This document shows positions 35,115 through 43,616 of a stretch of DNA of 64,000 bases, piece after piece. This stretch comes from Salinisphaera dokdonensis. GTDB lineage: Bacteria; Pseudomonadota; Gammaproteobacteria; Nevskiales; Salinisphaeraceae. The stretch covers positions 272,207-336,206 of the forward strand of contig NZ_APND01000005.1 in the NCBI RefSeq assembly GCF_040361215.1, read 5' to 3'. The notes beneath the pieces were generated by a model, which was not told the DNA's origin, made no database searches, and saw only the letters and a program-made list of their open reading frames with translations. The first letter of the stretch is position 1; every line of letters begins with the position of its first letter. Made by a program: the position numbers and the translations under genes.

Positions 35115-36188
35115 CTACGATTTAGACACCGGATGCACCATCGCCTGATCGATACGCTCGGTGACCGCCTCGACCGGAATCAACGCCATCACCCGGTCGT
35201 CGTCCTCGATCCGCGTGCCCCACTTAAGCGCATCCGGCGTGGCATCGCGATACTGCGCCGCAGCTTCGGCGAAATAGTCGACACAGAAACGCCGTGACCG
35301 ATAGGCGCCGCTGCGACGTGGATCGGTCGCCGCATGCAGCGAGATGGTGGTGATATCCGTGGCATTCGCCATATGCGCCGGCCCCGAGTCCGGTGTGACG
35401 AGCAAACGGCCCCGCTCAAACAACGCGATCAGCTGCTTGAGATTCGTCGCGCCGATGAAGTTGTCGGCTTGTTCGGACATCGCCATCTCAATCGACGTAC
35501 CGATCTGTTTTTCGAGATCGCTCGGCCCGCCCACGAGCACGACGCGCATGTCGTGCTCGCGTATCGCATGGTCGGCCACCGCGGCATAGCGCTCGGCCAG
35601 CCAGTTGCGCCGTGTGTGGCTGGAACAGGGGCTGATGAACAGGATATCGCGCCGGTCGTCGCCGATCAGTTCCCGGGCTTTGGCCCGGTCGTCATCGGCG
35701 ATCGGTACGCGCCAGTCCATCACCGGCTCGGTCGCGCCGAGCTCCGCCGCAAAGGCAAGAAAGCCATCGACCACATGACGACTCGCGACCGCCGGAATGC
35801 GTTCGCGTACGAACAGCCGCTGGGCGTCGCGCGCGCGACGTGCATCGAAACCGATCCGCCGATCCGCCTGCACCAACAAGCTGATGCGATTCGCACGCCA
35901 ACTCGCGTGCATGTTCAGGAAGGCATCGAATCGTCGCCCGGCAAGCTGGCGCTTGAGATCGGCGATCGCGCCCCGTCCGCCGTGCTTGTCGTACACGAGG
36001 CATTCCACCCTCGGCAGCTCGGCCACCAGCGATGCCTCGGCGCGGTTGATGATCCAGCAGATCTCTGCATCCGGCCGCGCCGCCTGCAGCGTGCGGATCG
36101 TAGGCACGACATTGGCACAGTCACCCAGCGCAGACAGCCGCAGGATGCAGATACGGCGCGGCACCTGCGCGCGATCGACATTCGCCAT
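35115..36188 (-). CDS. glycosyltransferase family 9 (heptosyltransferase-like)
   Basis: 357 residues, GT-B fold, cytoplasmic or membrane-peripheral. Landmarks: RICILRLSALGDCANVVPT at the N-terminus (the ADP-heptose:LPS family opening), FISPCSSHTRRNW, VVLVGGPSDLE, and TPDSGPAHMANA near the nucleotide-sugar site. It most resembles the WaaC/WaaF-type enzymes that add inner-core heptose, and with hldD and hldE in the window a heptosyltransferase role is likely. The exact linkage is not deducible. The CDF transporter stop codon is immediately adjacent to its ATG, so the two are co-transcribed. Confidence 0.87.
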   Translation of the reverse strand: MANVDRAQVPRRICILRLSALGDCANVVPTIRTLQAARPDAEICWIINRAEASLVAELPRVECLVYDKHGGRGAIADLKRQLAGRRFDAFLNMHASWRANRISLLVQADRRIGFDARRARDAQRLFVRERIPAVASRHVVDGFLAFAAELGATEPVMDWRVPIADDDRAKARELIGDDRRDILFISPCSSHTRRNWLAERYAAVADHAIREHDMRVVLVGGPSDLEKQIGTSIEMAMSEQADNFIGATNLKQLIALFERGRLLVTPDSGPAHMANATDITTISLHAATDPRRSGAYRSRRFCVDYFAEAAAQYRDATPDALKWGTRIEDDDRVMALIPVEAVTERIDQAMVHPVSKS

Positions 36189-37130
36189 TCAGTGCCCGCT
36201 CGCGCCCTGCGCCGGCGCGCTGCTATTCGCCTGCCGCTCGGCTTCGATGAATACCCGCTTCACGTTTTCGCAGCGGGCCTTGATATCGCGATCCATATGC
36301 TCGATTTCAGACTGGATCTGCTCTCCACTCAGCCCGCTCGCAAACCGCACGCTGATATTGGCCAGGATGAAGTTCGGGCCAACGTGCATGGTCAGCACCT
36401 CGTTAACCTTTGCTACCGCCTCGCGCGTGGACACGACTTCGCGGATATCACGGACCACGTGCTTGTTTGCCGCTTCGCCCAGCAGCAGCCCCTTGGTCTC
36501 GATCGCCAGCCAGACCGCCGTTATCGCGAGGATGATGCCGATGCAGATGGACGCAATGCCGTCAAAGACCTGGATGCCGGTAATCTGGCCAGCCAATAGC
36601 GCGACGAACGCCACCATGAGACCCAGCATCGCTGCGCTGTCCTCGAACAGCACCAGGAAGGCGACCGGATCCTTGCCACGGCGCACGGCCTCGAACACGC
36701 CCCACTTGCCTTTCGAGCGATTGAATTCCTTGGCAGCGATATACCAGGCCACGCCTTCGAAGATCATCGCGAGCCCGAGCACCACGTAGTTGATCACCGG
36801 GCTTTCCACCGGGTGCGGATGTAGCAGCCGGTTCACACCTTCATAAATGGAAATACCGGAACCCACCGCGAAGATGAGCACCGCGACCATGAAGCTCCAG
36901 AAATAGATTTCCTTGCCGTAGCCGAAAGGAAACCGCTCGTCCGGCGGGCGCTTGGCGCGCTTCATGCCATAGAGCAACAGCCCCTGATTGCCGGTATCCA
37001 CGGTAGAGTGAATGCCTTCGGCCATCATGGCCGCACTGCCGGTGATGGATGCTGCGATGAACTTGGTCACCGCGATCAGCAGATTGCCGACCAGCGCAGC
37101 GTAGATGACGGTCTTCGAACCCGAGGCCAT
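36189..37130 (-). CDS. cation diffusion facilitator family transporter (ZnT9-like)
   Basis: 313 residues, about six membrane helices, divalent cation efflux at the inner membrane. TM2 contains the metal-site HxxxD motif (HSTVDTGNQ). In TM5 the canonical HxxxD is replaced by FEDSAAMLG, as in the eukaryotic ZnT9-like subgroup. The C-terminal cytoplasmic domain (ANKHVVRDIREVVST...) has the CDF ferredoxin-like pattern. The substrate is uncertain because of the altered TM5 site. Followed without spacing by the GT9 gene. Confidence 0.9.
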   Translation of the reverse strand: MASGSKTVIYAALVGNLLIAVTKFIAASITGSAAMMAEGIHSTVDTGNQGLLLYGMKRAKRPPDERFPFGYGKEIYFWSFMVAVLIFAVGSGISIYEGVNRLLHPHPVESPVINYVVLGLAMIFEGVAWYIAAKEFNRSKGKWGVFEAVRRGKDPVAFLVLFEDSAAMLGLMVAFVALLAGQITGIQVFDGIASICIGIILAITAVWLAIETKGLLLGEAANKHVVRDIREVVSTREAVAKVNEVLTMHVGPNFILANISVRFASGLSGEQIQSEIEHMDRDIKARCENVKRVFIEAERQANSSAPAQGASGH

Positions 37131-37177
37131 AAATTATCTCCCTTGGCATGACCGCGCCGTAGCGCGCCGCGAAATGC

Positions 37178-38755
37178 TCAGGTGGTGTGCAGAAACAGCT
37201 GGTAGGCAGGATTGTCGCTCTCCTCGGCATATTCGTAGCCGAGCGCATCGAGCGCCGCGCGGCAGTCCGCCTGATCCTCGGGCCGCACCTGCAACCCGAC
37301 CAGCACCAGGCCATGCGCGTGGCCGTGATTACGGTAGTGGAACAGCGAGATGTTCCAGCGATCGCCGATGCTGTCGAGGAACTTGAGCAGCGCACCGGGG
37401 CGCTCCGGAAACTCGACCCGGAACAGGATCTCGTTGCCAGCGCCCTGGGCGCGGCCGCCGACCATGTGGCGCACATGCAGCTTGGCCATCTCGTTGCGGC
37501 TCATGTCGAGCACGGCATAGCCGCCGGATTCGAGTTCGCCGATCAGCGCATCGCGCTCGGCCACACCGTTGGAAAGCTTCACGCCCACGAAAATCTGTGC
37601 AGATACCGCGTCCGCGTAGCGATAGTTGAACTCGCTGATCGAGCGATCGCCGATGATGGTGCAGAAACGACGGAACGAACCCGGCGCCTCCGGAATCGTG
37701 ACTGCGAGCAGTGCTTCGCGCTGTTCGCCCAACTCGGCGCGCTCGGCGATATAGCTCAGGCGGTCGAAATTGACGTTGGCGCCGGAGGTGATCGCAACCA
37801 GATCCTCGTTCTCGATCCCGGTTTCGGCGACATACTTCTTGGCCCCGGCCACGGCGAGCGCACCGGCCGGCTCGGCCAACGCGCGCGTGTCTTCGTAGAT
37901 ATCGCGCACCGCAGCACAGATCTCGTCGACGCTGACCGTCATCATCGCGTCGACATGCTTGCTGCACAGACGGAACGGCTCCTTGCCGGCCTGCTTGACG
38001 GCCACGCCGTCCGCAAAGAGTCCGACTTCGGGCAGACGTACGCGCTCTCCGGCAGCAAGCGCGGCACCCATGCTGGCTGCGTCTTCCGGCTCGACGCCGA
38101 TCACGCGGATATCCGGGCGCACACTCTTGATATAGGCCGCCACGCCCGCCAGCAGGCCGCCGCCACCCACGCAAACAAAGACCGCGTGGATATCCTGCGG
38201 ATGCTGGCGCACGATCTCCATGCCGATCGTACCCTGCCCGGCGATGACGTCAGGATCGTCGTAGGGATGGACATAGACCAGGCCGTCGCGCTCCTGCAAC
38301 TCGGCCGCATGGGCCGCGGCTTCGTCATAACCGTCGCCGTGCAACACGATCTCGCCGCCGAAACCTGCAACCGCGCGGACCTTGATCGCCGGCGTGGTAC
38401 GCGGCATCACGATCACCGCGCGAATACCCATGTTGCGTCCGGCAAGCGCCACGCCCTGGGCATGGTTGCCGGCCGAGGCACAGATCACCCCGCGATCGCG
38501 CTCTTCGGGCGTGAGCTGGGCAATTTTGTTGTAGGCACCGCGCAGCTTGAAGGAATGCACCGGCTGCAAGTCCTCGCGCTTGAGGAAAAGCTGGTTACCG
38601 ATACGCGCACTCAACTGGTTCGCCACCATCAGCGGCGACTCGATTGCTACGTCATAGACACGGGCGGTGTTGATGCGCTTGAGATAGTCGGCGTCGCCGA
38701 TATCCACGGCCGACGCGGACGACGACTCGGCGGTCTGTTTCAGGCTGCTGTTCAT
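37178..38755 (-). CDS. ilvA: threonine ammonia-lyase, biosynthetic
   Basis: PLP-dependent deamination of threonine to 2-oxobutanoate, the first step of isoleucine synthesis. 525 residues. The catalytic domain has the PLP Lys in VHSFKLRGAYNK, SAGNHAQGVAL, and the glycine-rich phosphate loop CVGGGGLLAG. The C-terminal ~190 residues hold two ACT-like regulatory domains (LAVTIPEAPGSFRRFC and FRVEFPERPGALLKFL), the basis of isoleucine inhibition and valine activation. The ATG at 38755 is preferred over a TTG three codons upstream. It stands alone, divergent from proC. Confidence 0.97.
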   Translation of the reverse strand: MNSSLKQTAESSSASAVDIGDADYLKRINTARVYDVAIESPLMVANQLSARIGNQLFLKREDLQPVHSFKLRGAYNKIAQLTPEERDRGVICASAGNHAQGVALAGRNMGIRAVIVMPRTTPAIKVRAVAGFGGEIVLHGDGYDEAAAHAAELQERDGLVYVHPYDDPDVIAGQGTIGMEIVRQHPQDIHAVFVCVGGGGLLAGVAAYIKSVRPDIRVIGVEPEDAASMGAALAAGERVRLPEVGLFADGVAVKQAGKEPFRLCSKHVDAMMTVSVDEICAAVRDIYEDTRALAEPAGALAVAGAKKYVAETGIENEDLVAITSGANVNFDRLSYIAERAELGEQREALLAVTIPEAPGSFRRFCTIIGDRSISEFNYRYADAVSAQIFVGVKLSNGVAERDALIGELESGGYAVLDMSRNEMAKLHVRHMVGGRAQGAGNEILFRVEFPERPGALLKFLDSIGDRWNISLFHYRNHGHAHGLVLVGLQVRPEDQADCRAALDALGYEYAEESDNPAYQLFLHTT

Positions 38756-38902
38756 GAATCGCAAGGGTTAGAACAAGCGTCAATGCTAAACCCTTGGAGC
38801 CGTGCAGACCATCGCCGCAGTGAGGGGAACGCGTGTGATCACGACTCGCGGTAAGCGCTCGCCATCGCGTATCATGCCGCGAGTTTGTCGAGCGGGACCG
38901 CA

Positions 38903-39727
38903 ATGGATACCAGTATCGTTTTCGTCGGCGGCGGCAACATGGCCACCAGCCTGATCAGCGGCCTGCGCAATGCCGATTGCCCCGGCGAGCGCATCACCGT
39001 GATCGAACCCGACGAGGCCAAGGGCGAGCAGCTCGCCAGTCAGTACGGCGTAAACACCGCCACGAGCGCCAACGCCGAAGTGCTTTCGGCAGAAGTGGTC
39101 GTGCTCGCGGTCAAACCGCAGATGCTGCGCGAAGTGGCACAGGGCCTGGTCGAACCGCTGGGCGATAGCAAGCCGCTGATCATGTCCATTGCCGCGGGCG
39201 TACCGATCGCCGGCCTGCGCGAATGGATGGGCAACGATCACGCCTATGTGCGCTGCATGCCCAACACACCCTCGCTGATCGGCGCGGGTGCCACCGGCCT
39301 GTACGCCGACGACCGTGTGACCGACGACCAGCGCGAGCTGGCCGACACCATTCTCGCTACCGCCGGCGTTACCGCCTGGGTTGACGAGGAATCCCTTCTC
39401 AACGCGGTAACGGCGACTTCCGGCAGCGGCCCGGCTTATTTCTTCGCCTTCATGGAAGCCATGCAGGCCGGCGCGATGGATCTCGGTCTGGACGAGGCCA
39501 CGGCGCGCGAACTGGTGCTTCATACCGCGCTAGGCGCAGCGCGAATGGCCATCGAATCCGGTGACGACCCGACCACACTGCGCGAGAAGGTCACCTCGCC
39601 CGGGGGAACCACCGCTGCAGCCCTTGGCGAATTCTCCGAGGGCGAACTCGGCGAGCTCGTGGGGCGCGCTATGCGTTCGGCATCCGACCGGGCCGACAGC
39701 CTCGCCCGTGAACTTCTCGACAAATAG
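38903..39727 (+). CDS. proC: pyrroline-5-carboxylate reductase
   Basis: NAD(P)H-dependent reduction of P5C to proline, the last step of proline synthesis, opposing PutA. 274 residues. Rossmann motif IVFVGGGNMATSLI at the N-terminus, VKPQMLREV, RCMPNTPSLIGAG, and the C-terminal dimer/active-site motif TVTSPGGTT-like KVTSPGGTTAAAL. The ATG at 38903 begins directly at the first strand; a frame-open start 18 bases earlier is less likely. First gene of the row proC, yggT, metX, metW, DUF4426. Confidence 0.97.
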   Translation: MDTSIVFVGGGNMATSLISGLRNADCPGERITVIEPDEAKGEQLASQYGVNTATSANAEVLSAEVVVLAVKPQMLREVAQGLVEPLGDSKPLIMSIAAGVPIAGLREWMGNDHAYVRCMPNTPSLIGAGATGLYADDRVTDDQRELADTILATAGVTAWVDEESLLNAVTATSGSGPAYFFAFMEAMQAGAMDLGLDEATARELVLHTALGAARMAIESGDDPTTLREKVTSPGGTTAAALGEFSEGELGELVGRAMRSASDRADSLARELLDK

Positions 39728-39729
39728 AC

Positions 39730-40296
39730 ATGATGCTCAATAACGCCAACAACGCCCTGCTCTTTCTCGTCGATACCGTTTTTGCGCTGTATATCGTCGT
39801 CGTGCTCATGCGCGCGCTGTTGCAGTGGGTGCATGCCGACTTTCGCAACCCGATCTCGCAGTTCGTCTGGCGCGCCACGTCGATGCCGGTGGGAATACTC
39901 GCGCGCGGCATCCCGCGTTGGCGCAATCTGGATATCCCGGCGATCGTGTTCGCGGTCATCCTGTGCTTCATCAATATCGAGATCGATCTCGCACTGGCCG
40001 CGCCCGAGTTCGGCGCCCAGCCGGCGATGGCGGCCTGGTGGGCCGTGCTCAAGGCTGCGGTGCTGGTCTGCAACTTCTATTTCTTCACGATTCTGATCCA
40101 GGCGCTGATGTCGTGGATTTCGCCGGGCCAGCATTCGCCGGCGACGGCGATCCTGTGGACCATCAACGAGCCGCTGCTGCGCCCGGTGCGTAACGTCGTG
40201 CCCAATATCGGCGGGCTGGATCTGTCGCCGCTGGTCATCATCATCGGCCTGCAGGTCATCAGCCGCCTGCTGCCGCTACCGGGCCTTTTCCGCTAA
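39730..40296 (+). CDS. yggT: YggT family integral membrane protein
   Basis: 188 residues with four to five membrane helices arranged as two YGGT repeats; each contains a conserved amphipathic pattern (LMRALLQWVHADFRNPIS and LIQALMSWISPGQHSP). The family is linked by position to proC in many bacteria and has been connected with osmotic tolerance and, in plants and cyanobacteria, with nucleoid and plastid organisation. The biochemical role is unknown. It begins two bases after the proC stop, so translation is probably coupled. Confidence 0.93.
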   Translation: MMLNNANNALLFLVDTVFALYIVVVLMRALLQWVHADFRNPISQFVWRATSMPVGILARGIPRWRNLDIPAIVFAVILCFINIEIDLALAAPEFGAQPAMAAWWAVLKAAVLVCNFYFFTILIQALMSWISPGQHSPATAILWTINEPLLRPVRNVVPNIGGLDLSPLVIIIGLQVISRLLPLPGLFR

Positions 40297-40300
40297 CCGG

Positions 40301-41452
40301 ATGGTGATGAACCACGACGCACCGCATTCCGTCGGGCAGGTCGAGCCGCAGACCCTGCACGTAGAACAGGCGATGCCGCTGGACTGCGGCAAGACGCTGG
40401 ATCGCTTCGATATCGTCTACGAGACCTACGGCACGCTCAACGCCGATGCCTCGAACGCGGTCCTTATCTGTCACGCCCTGTCCGGCAATCACCATGCCGC
40501 GGGCTACCACAGCGAAGACGACACCAAACCGGGCTGGTGGGACAAATGCATCGGCCCCGGCAAGATGATCGACACCGATCGTTTCTTCGTCGTCAGCCCG
40601 GCCAATCTCGGCGGCTACAACGGCTCGACCGGCCCGGGCAGCACCCATCCCGACACCGGCCGCCACTACGGGCCGGACTTTCCGGTCGTCACCGCCGGCG
40701 ACTGGGTGCGCTCACAGGACATTCTGCGCGAAGCTCTGGGCATCGAGCAGTGGTCGGCCGTGATCGGCGGCAGCCTCGGCGGTATGCAGGTCATGCAGTG
40801 GTCGATCGACTTCCCCGACCGGCTGCGCCATGCGGTGGTCATTGCTGCGGCACCTAAACTGTCGGCCCAGAACATCGCCTTCAACGAAATCGCCCGTCAG
40901 GCGATCGTGACCGATCCGGAATTCCATGGCGGGCGCTACTACGAACACGATGTGGTGCCGCGCCGCGGGCTGATGCTGGCGCGCATGCTCGGCCATATCA
41001 CTTATCTGTCCGACGAGGCGATGCGCGCCAAGTTCGGCCGCGATCTGCGTGACGGACGGATCTCCTACGGTTTCGACGTGGAGTTCCAGGTCGAGTCCTA
41101 TCTGCGCTATCAAGGGGCATCGTTCGTCGATCGCTTCGACGCGAACACCTATCTGCTGATGACCAAGGCGCTCGATTATTTCGATCCGGCCCACGCCCAC
41201 GGCGGCGATCTGGCCAAGGCCTTTGCACCGGCGACCGCGCGTTTTCTCGTGATCTCGTTCACCTCGGACTGGCGTTTTGCGCCGGCCCGCTCGCGCGAGA
41301 TCGTCGACTCGCTGGTCGATGCCGGCAAGCAGGTCTCCTATGCCGAGGTCACCTCGGACCTTGGCCACGACGACTTCCTGCTCACCCTGCCGCACTACGT
41401 GAAGACCATGCGCGCCTATCTGGATCGTGTCGCCCGGGAGATCGGCGCATGA
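40301..41452 (+). CDS. metX: homoserine O-acyltransferase (MetX family)
   Basis: Acylates homoserine from acetyl- or succinyl-CoA, the first committed step of methionine synthesis. 383 residues, alpha/beta hydrolase fold. Nucleophile Ser158 in GGSLGGMQ, acid in FTSDWRF, His in DLGHDDFLL; the family segment LGGYNGSTGPGSTHPDTGR is present. MetX enzymes of this type linked to metW are often succinyl-specific, but acyl specificity rests on a few pocket residues that I cannot judge by eye. It starts four bases after yggT and overlaps metW by four. Confidence 0.94.
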   Translation: MVMNHDAPHSVGQVEPQTLHVEQAMPLDCGKTLDRFDIVYETYGTLNADASNAVLICHALSGNHHAAGYHSEDDTKPGWWDKCIGPGKMIDTDRFFVVSPANLGGYNGSTGPGSTHPDTGRHYGPDFPVVTAGDWVRSQDILREALGIEQWSAVIGGSLGGMQVMQWSIDFPDRLRHAVVIAAAPKLSAQNIAFNEIARQAIVTDPEFHGGRYYEHDVVPRRGLMLARMLGHITYLSDEAMRAKFGRDLRDGRISYGFDVEFQVESYLRYQGASFVDRFDANTYLLMTKALDYFDPAHAHGGDLAKAFAPATARFLVISFTSDWRFAPARSREIVDSLVDAGKQVSYAEVTSDLGHDDFLLTLPHYVKTMRAYLDRVAREIGA

Positions 41453-42084
41453 ACACGCACCTAACCGAAACTCACGACGGCCTGCGCGACGACCTGGCGT
41501 TGATCTCGAACTGGATTACCCCCGGCGCGCGCGTGCTCGACCTGGGCTGCGGCGACGGCGCCTTGCTGGCCCACCTGCAGCAGACCAAACAAGTCAGCGG
41601 CTATGGCCTGGAGATCGACCCAGACAATCTCATCGACTGCGTGGCCGCGGGCGTGAATGTGCTGCAGCTGGATCTCGATGCCGGCCTCGAGGAGTTCGAA
41701 GACAACAGCTTCGATTTCGTCGTGATGAGCAGCGCGCTGCAGGAAGTGCGCCGGCCGGACGAACTGATCGACGAGATGCTGCGTATAGGCCGCGACTCGA
41801 TCGTGACGTTCCCCAACTTCGGGCACTGGAAACCGCGCCTGTCGCTGGGTCTGCGCGGGCTCATGCCCGTATCCGGATCACTGCCGAACCGGTGGTACGA
41901 TACGCCCAACATCCATCTGTGCACGGTGCGAGACTTCGAGACGCTATGTCGGCACAAAAGTGTGGAAATCGTACGGCGACACGTCGTCAATCATGCGCAT
42001 CGAAGCAATATCGGCATGCGCACCTTCCCGAATCTGCTCGGCGAGATCGCCCTGTATCAGCTGCGGCGCGGCACCTCGGACTAA
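41449..42084 (+). CDS. metW: methionine biosynthesis protein MetW
   Basis: 211 residues, SAM-dependent methyltransferase-like fold with the binding motif VLDLGCGDGALLAHL. MetW is needed together with MetX for homoserine acylation in several bacteria and is thought to support MetX rather than methylate a known substrate. Family segments: SSALQEVRRPDELIDEMLRIG and the C-terminal FPNLLGEIALYQLRR. The ATGA overlap with metX indicates translational coupling. Its last ~139 bases overlap the only usable upstream start of the next gene. Confidence 0.95.
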   Translation: MNTHLTETHDGLRDDLALISNWITPGARVLDLGCGDGALLAHLQQTKQVSGYGLEIDPDNLIDCVAAGVNVLQLDLDAGLEEFEDNSFDFVVMSSALQEVRRPDELIDEMLRIGRDSIVTFPNFGHWKPRLSLGLRGLMPVSGSLPNRWYDTPNIHLCTVRDFETLCRHKSVEIVRRHVVNHAHRSNIGMRTFPNLLGEIALYQLRRGTSD

Positions 42085-42509
42085 TCGCGCTGGCGTCGCT
42101 GCTATTCGCAAGCCTGCCCGCTTTCGCCGCGGGCGGCTCGATCAACAGCGGCAACCACGTCGTCCACTACAGCGCGGTCAACAGCCTGGATATTCCAGAA
42201 GCGGTCGCTGCCGGCAATGATATTGCGCGCGACGGCGATACGGCCATCGTGATGATCACGCTGCAGAAACCCACGCGCGAAGCGCCGCTGCAGGCCGTAG
42301 CCGCGAACGTGACGGGCAGCGTGCGTTCGCTCATGGGTGGCCGAAAGCCACTGGAATTTCGCCGAGTCGACCGCGCCGGCAGCATCTATTCACTGGCCCC
42401 GGTGGCGATCAAAGACGACCAGACGCTGACCTTTGATCTGGACGTGAAAGCGGTCGACGGTAGCGCCACCGTGCCGGTGCAGTTCAACCAGCGGTTCTAC
42501 ACCCGCTAG
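41946..42509 (+). CDS. DUF4426-type exported protein, start uncertain
   Basis: The part after metW encodes an exported protein of about 140 residues: a signal core LGLIALASLLFASLPAFA, then SGNHVVHYSAVNSLDIPE and a beta-rich domain ending FNQRFYTR. This matches the DUF4426 genes that follow metW in pseudomonads. The only in-frame ATG is at 41946, inside metW in another frame, which yields 187 residues with a 40-residue basic leader before the hydrophobic core. No GTG or TTG occurs between 41946 and the signal core. So either the signal peptide is unusually long, or translation begins at a non-standard codon near the metW stop. Function unknown; periplasmic. Confidence 0.75.
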   Translation: MSAQKCGNRTATRRQSCASKQYRHAHLPESARRDRPVSAAARHLGLIALASLLFASLPAFAAGGSINSGNHVVHYSAVNSLDIPEAVAAGNDIARDGDTAIVMITLQKPTREAPLQAVAANVTGSVRSLMGGRKPLEFRRVDRAGSIYSLAPVAIKDDQTLTFDLDVKAVDGSATVPVQFNQRFYTR

Positions 42510-42517
42510 AGACCCGC

Positions 42518-42964
42518 CTATTCGCCGGTAACGGCGAGCTTGGCCTTGATGAACTCGCTGTGCGGCAGGTACAGCATCTCCGACAACTCACGCAGCAGAT
42601 GCTCCTCGTGAGCATCCAGATGCCGGTCCGCATACGCCACGCGCCAGAGCATTTCCAGTACCTGGCGTTTTTCAGCCGGATCCAGACCCTCGTTCAGCGT
42701 CTTGAGATAGCTGTACAACGATACCGACTGCTGCGCCTTGGGCTGCGCCGCGCTCATCAGGTCATCGGTCTCGGCGTCGTCGAGCGCGAAATGAGTCTTG
42801 AGCTGACGACGGATCTCGTCGTATTCCTCTTCCGCGTGGCGATGGTCGGCATGCGCCATCTCCAGCAGCAGCACGGCTGCTGCAATCCGCTGGGCACGTT
42901 CGACATCGCGCCCCTCTTCGGTCTGCGGATTGAGCGCCTCGGCCAGACGTTCGAACAGTCCCAT
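42518..42964 (-). CDS. TerB-like tellurite-resistance-family protein
   Basis: 148 residues, all-helical. The TerB pattern is clear: AAAVLLLEMAHADHRHAEEEYDEI in the first half and LWRVAYADRHLDAHEEHLLREL in the second, each with the acidic metal-binding cluster. TerB-like proteins bind divalent metals and are usually membrane-associated scaffolds; stand-alone versions have no settled role. Its ATG overlaps the stop of the upstream hydrolase gene (TAATG), so the two are translationally coupled. Confidence 0.9.
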   Translation of the reverse strand: MGLFERLAEALNPQTEEGRDVERAQRIAAAVLLLEMAHADHRHAEEEYDEIRRQLKTHFALDDAETDDLMSAAQPKAQQSVSLYSYLKTLNEGLDPAEKRQVLEMLWRVAYADRHLDAHEEHLLRELSEMLYLPHSEFIKAKLAVTGE

Positions 42965-43608
42965 TAGCCTTCTGCCTCGTCCAGATGCGCGATCACGCGT
43001 TTTCTCAGATCAGTGAGGCGTCCGTGCAGGAAGTGCCCGGCGCCTTCGAGGATCTGGACATCGACCGCTGGCTCGAGCTCGCGCACAGCCTCGATCGACG
43101 CGTTTACGTCGATCACGTCGTCGGCATCGCCGAAGACCGCCAGCCAGTCGCTGTCCGGGCGCGGCAGCGCGCCGTCGAAATAGGCGGAAGGGAAACCGAC
43201 CGTCACCAGGCTCGGCGGCGCGTCACGATCGGCCAGGCGCAGGGCAACAGCCGAACCGAACGAAAAGCCAGCAACGGCTGCCAGAGATAGCCCCGAGGCC
43301 TCCAATGCCCAGTCGCGAACAGCGGCGGCGTCGTCGACCTCGCCCACACCCGCGTCGTAGGCCCCTTCACTTTCACCGACGCCGCGGAAGTTGAAACGCA
43401 CGGCCGCAAAGCCGGCCATGGTGGCCGCACGCGCCATCATGAACACAACCTTGTTGTCCTTGGTACCGCCCTGCTGCGGATGCGGGTGGCAGACCAGGGC
43501 CAGGCCGCGCGGCGTGTCGTCGGGCAGGTCGATGTCGACCTGCAGATCCCCGGCCGGGCCCGGGATAAGGCCGCTGGCGTGGGTCTTGTCGTCGGGCCAT
43601 TCAAGCAT
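42964..43608 (-). CDS. alpha/beta hydrolase, dienelactone-hydrolase-like
   Basis: 214 residues. It carries CHPHPQQGGTKDNKVV (the HPHPxxGG motif of this group), FNFRGVGESEG, nucleophile elbow GFSFGSAVAL, and a C-terminal His in GAGHFLHGRL. E. coli YcfP/YsgA-like and alpha/beta-fold CocE-like small hydrolases are the nearest kinds; the substrate is unknown. Start ATG 43608 lies 8 bases after the antiporter stop. The same frame is open upstream for 600 codons, but that sequence is the out-of-frame shadow of the antiporter. Member of the antiporter-hydrolase-TerB operon. Confidence 0.88.
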   Translation of the reverse strand: MLEWPDDKTHASGLIPGPAGDLQVDIDLPDDTPRGLALVCHPHPQQGGTKDNKVVFMMARAATMAGFAAVRFNFRGVGESEGAYDAGVGEVDDAAAVRDWALEASGLSLAAVAGFSFGSAVALRLADRDAPPSLVTVGFPSAYFDGALPRPDSDWLAVFGDADDVIDVNASIEAVRELEPAVDVQILEGAGHFLHGRLTDLRKRVIAHLDEAEG

Positions 43609-43616
43609 GTCGGTCT

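Noticed and set aside
37187..38854. 555-codon plus-strand open frame
   Set aside because: Antisense of ilvA, no recognisable domains.
41427..41945. N-terminal extension of the DUF4426 frame across metX and metW
   Set aside because: Arg-rich nonsense composition, overlapping two well-supported genes in another frame.
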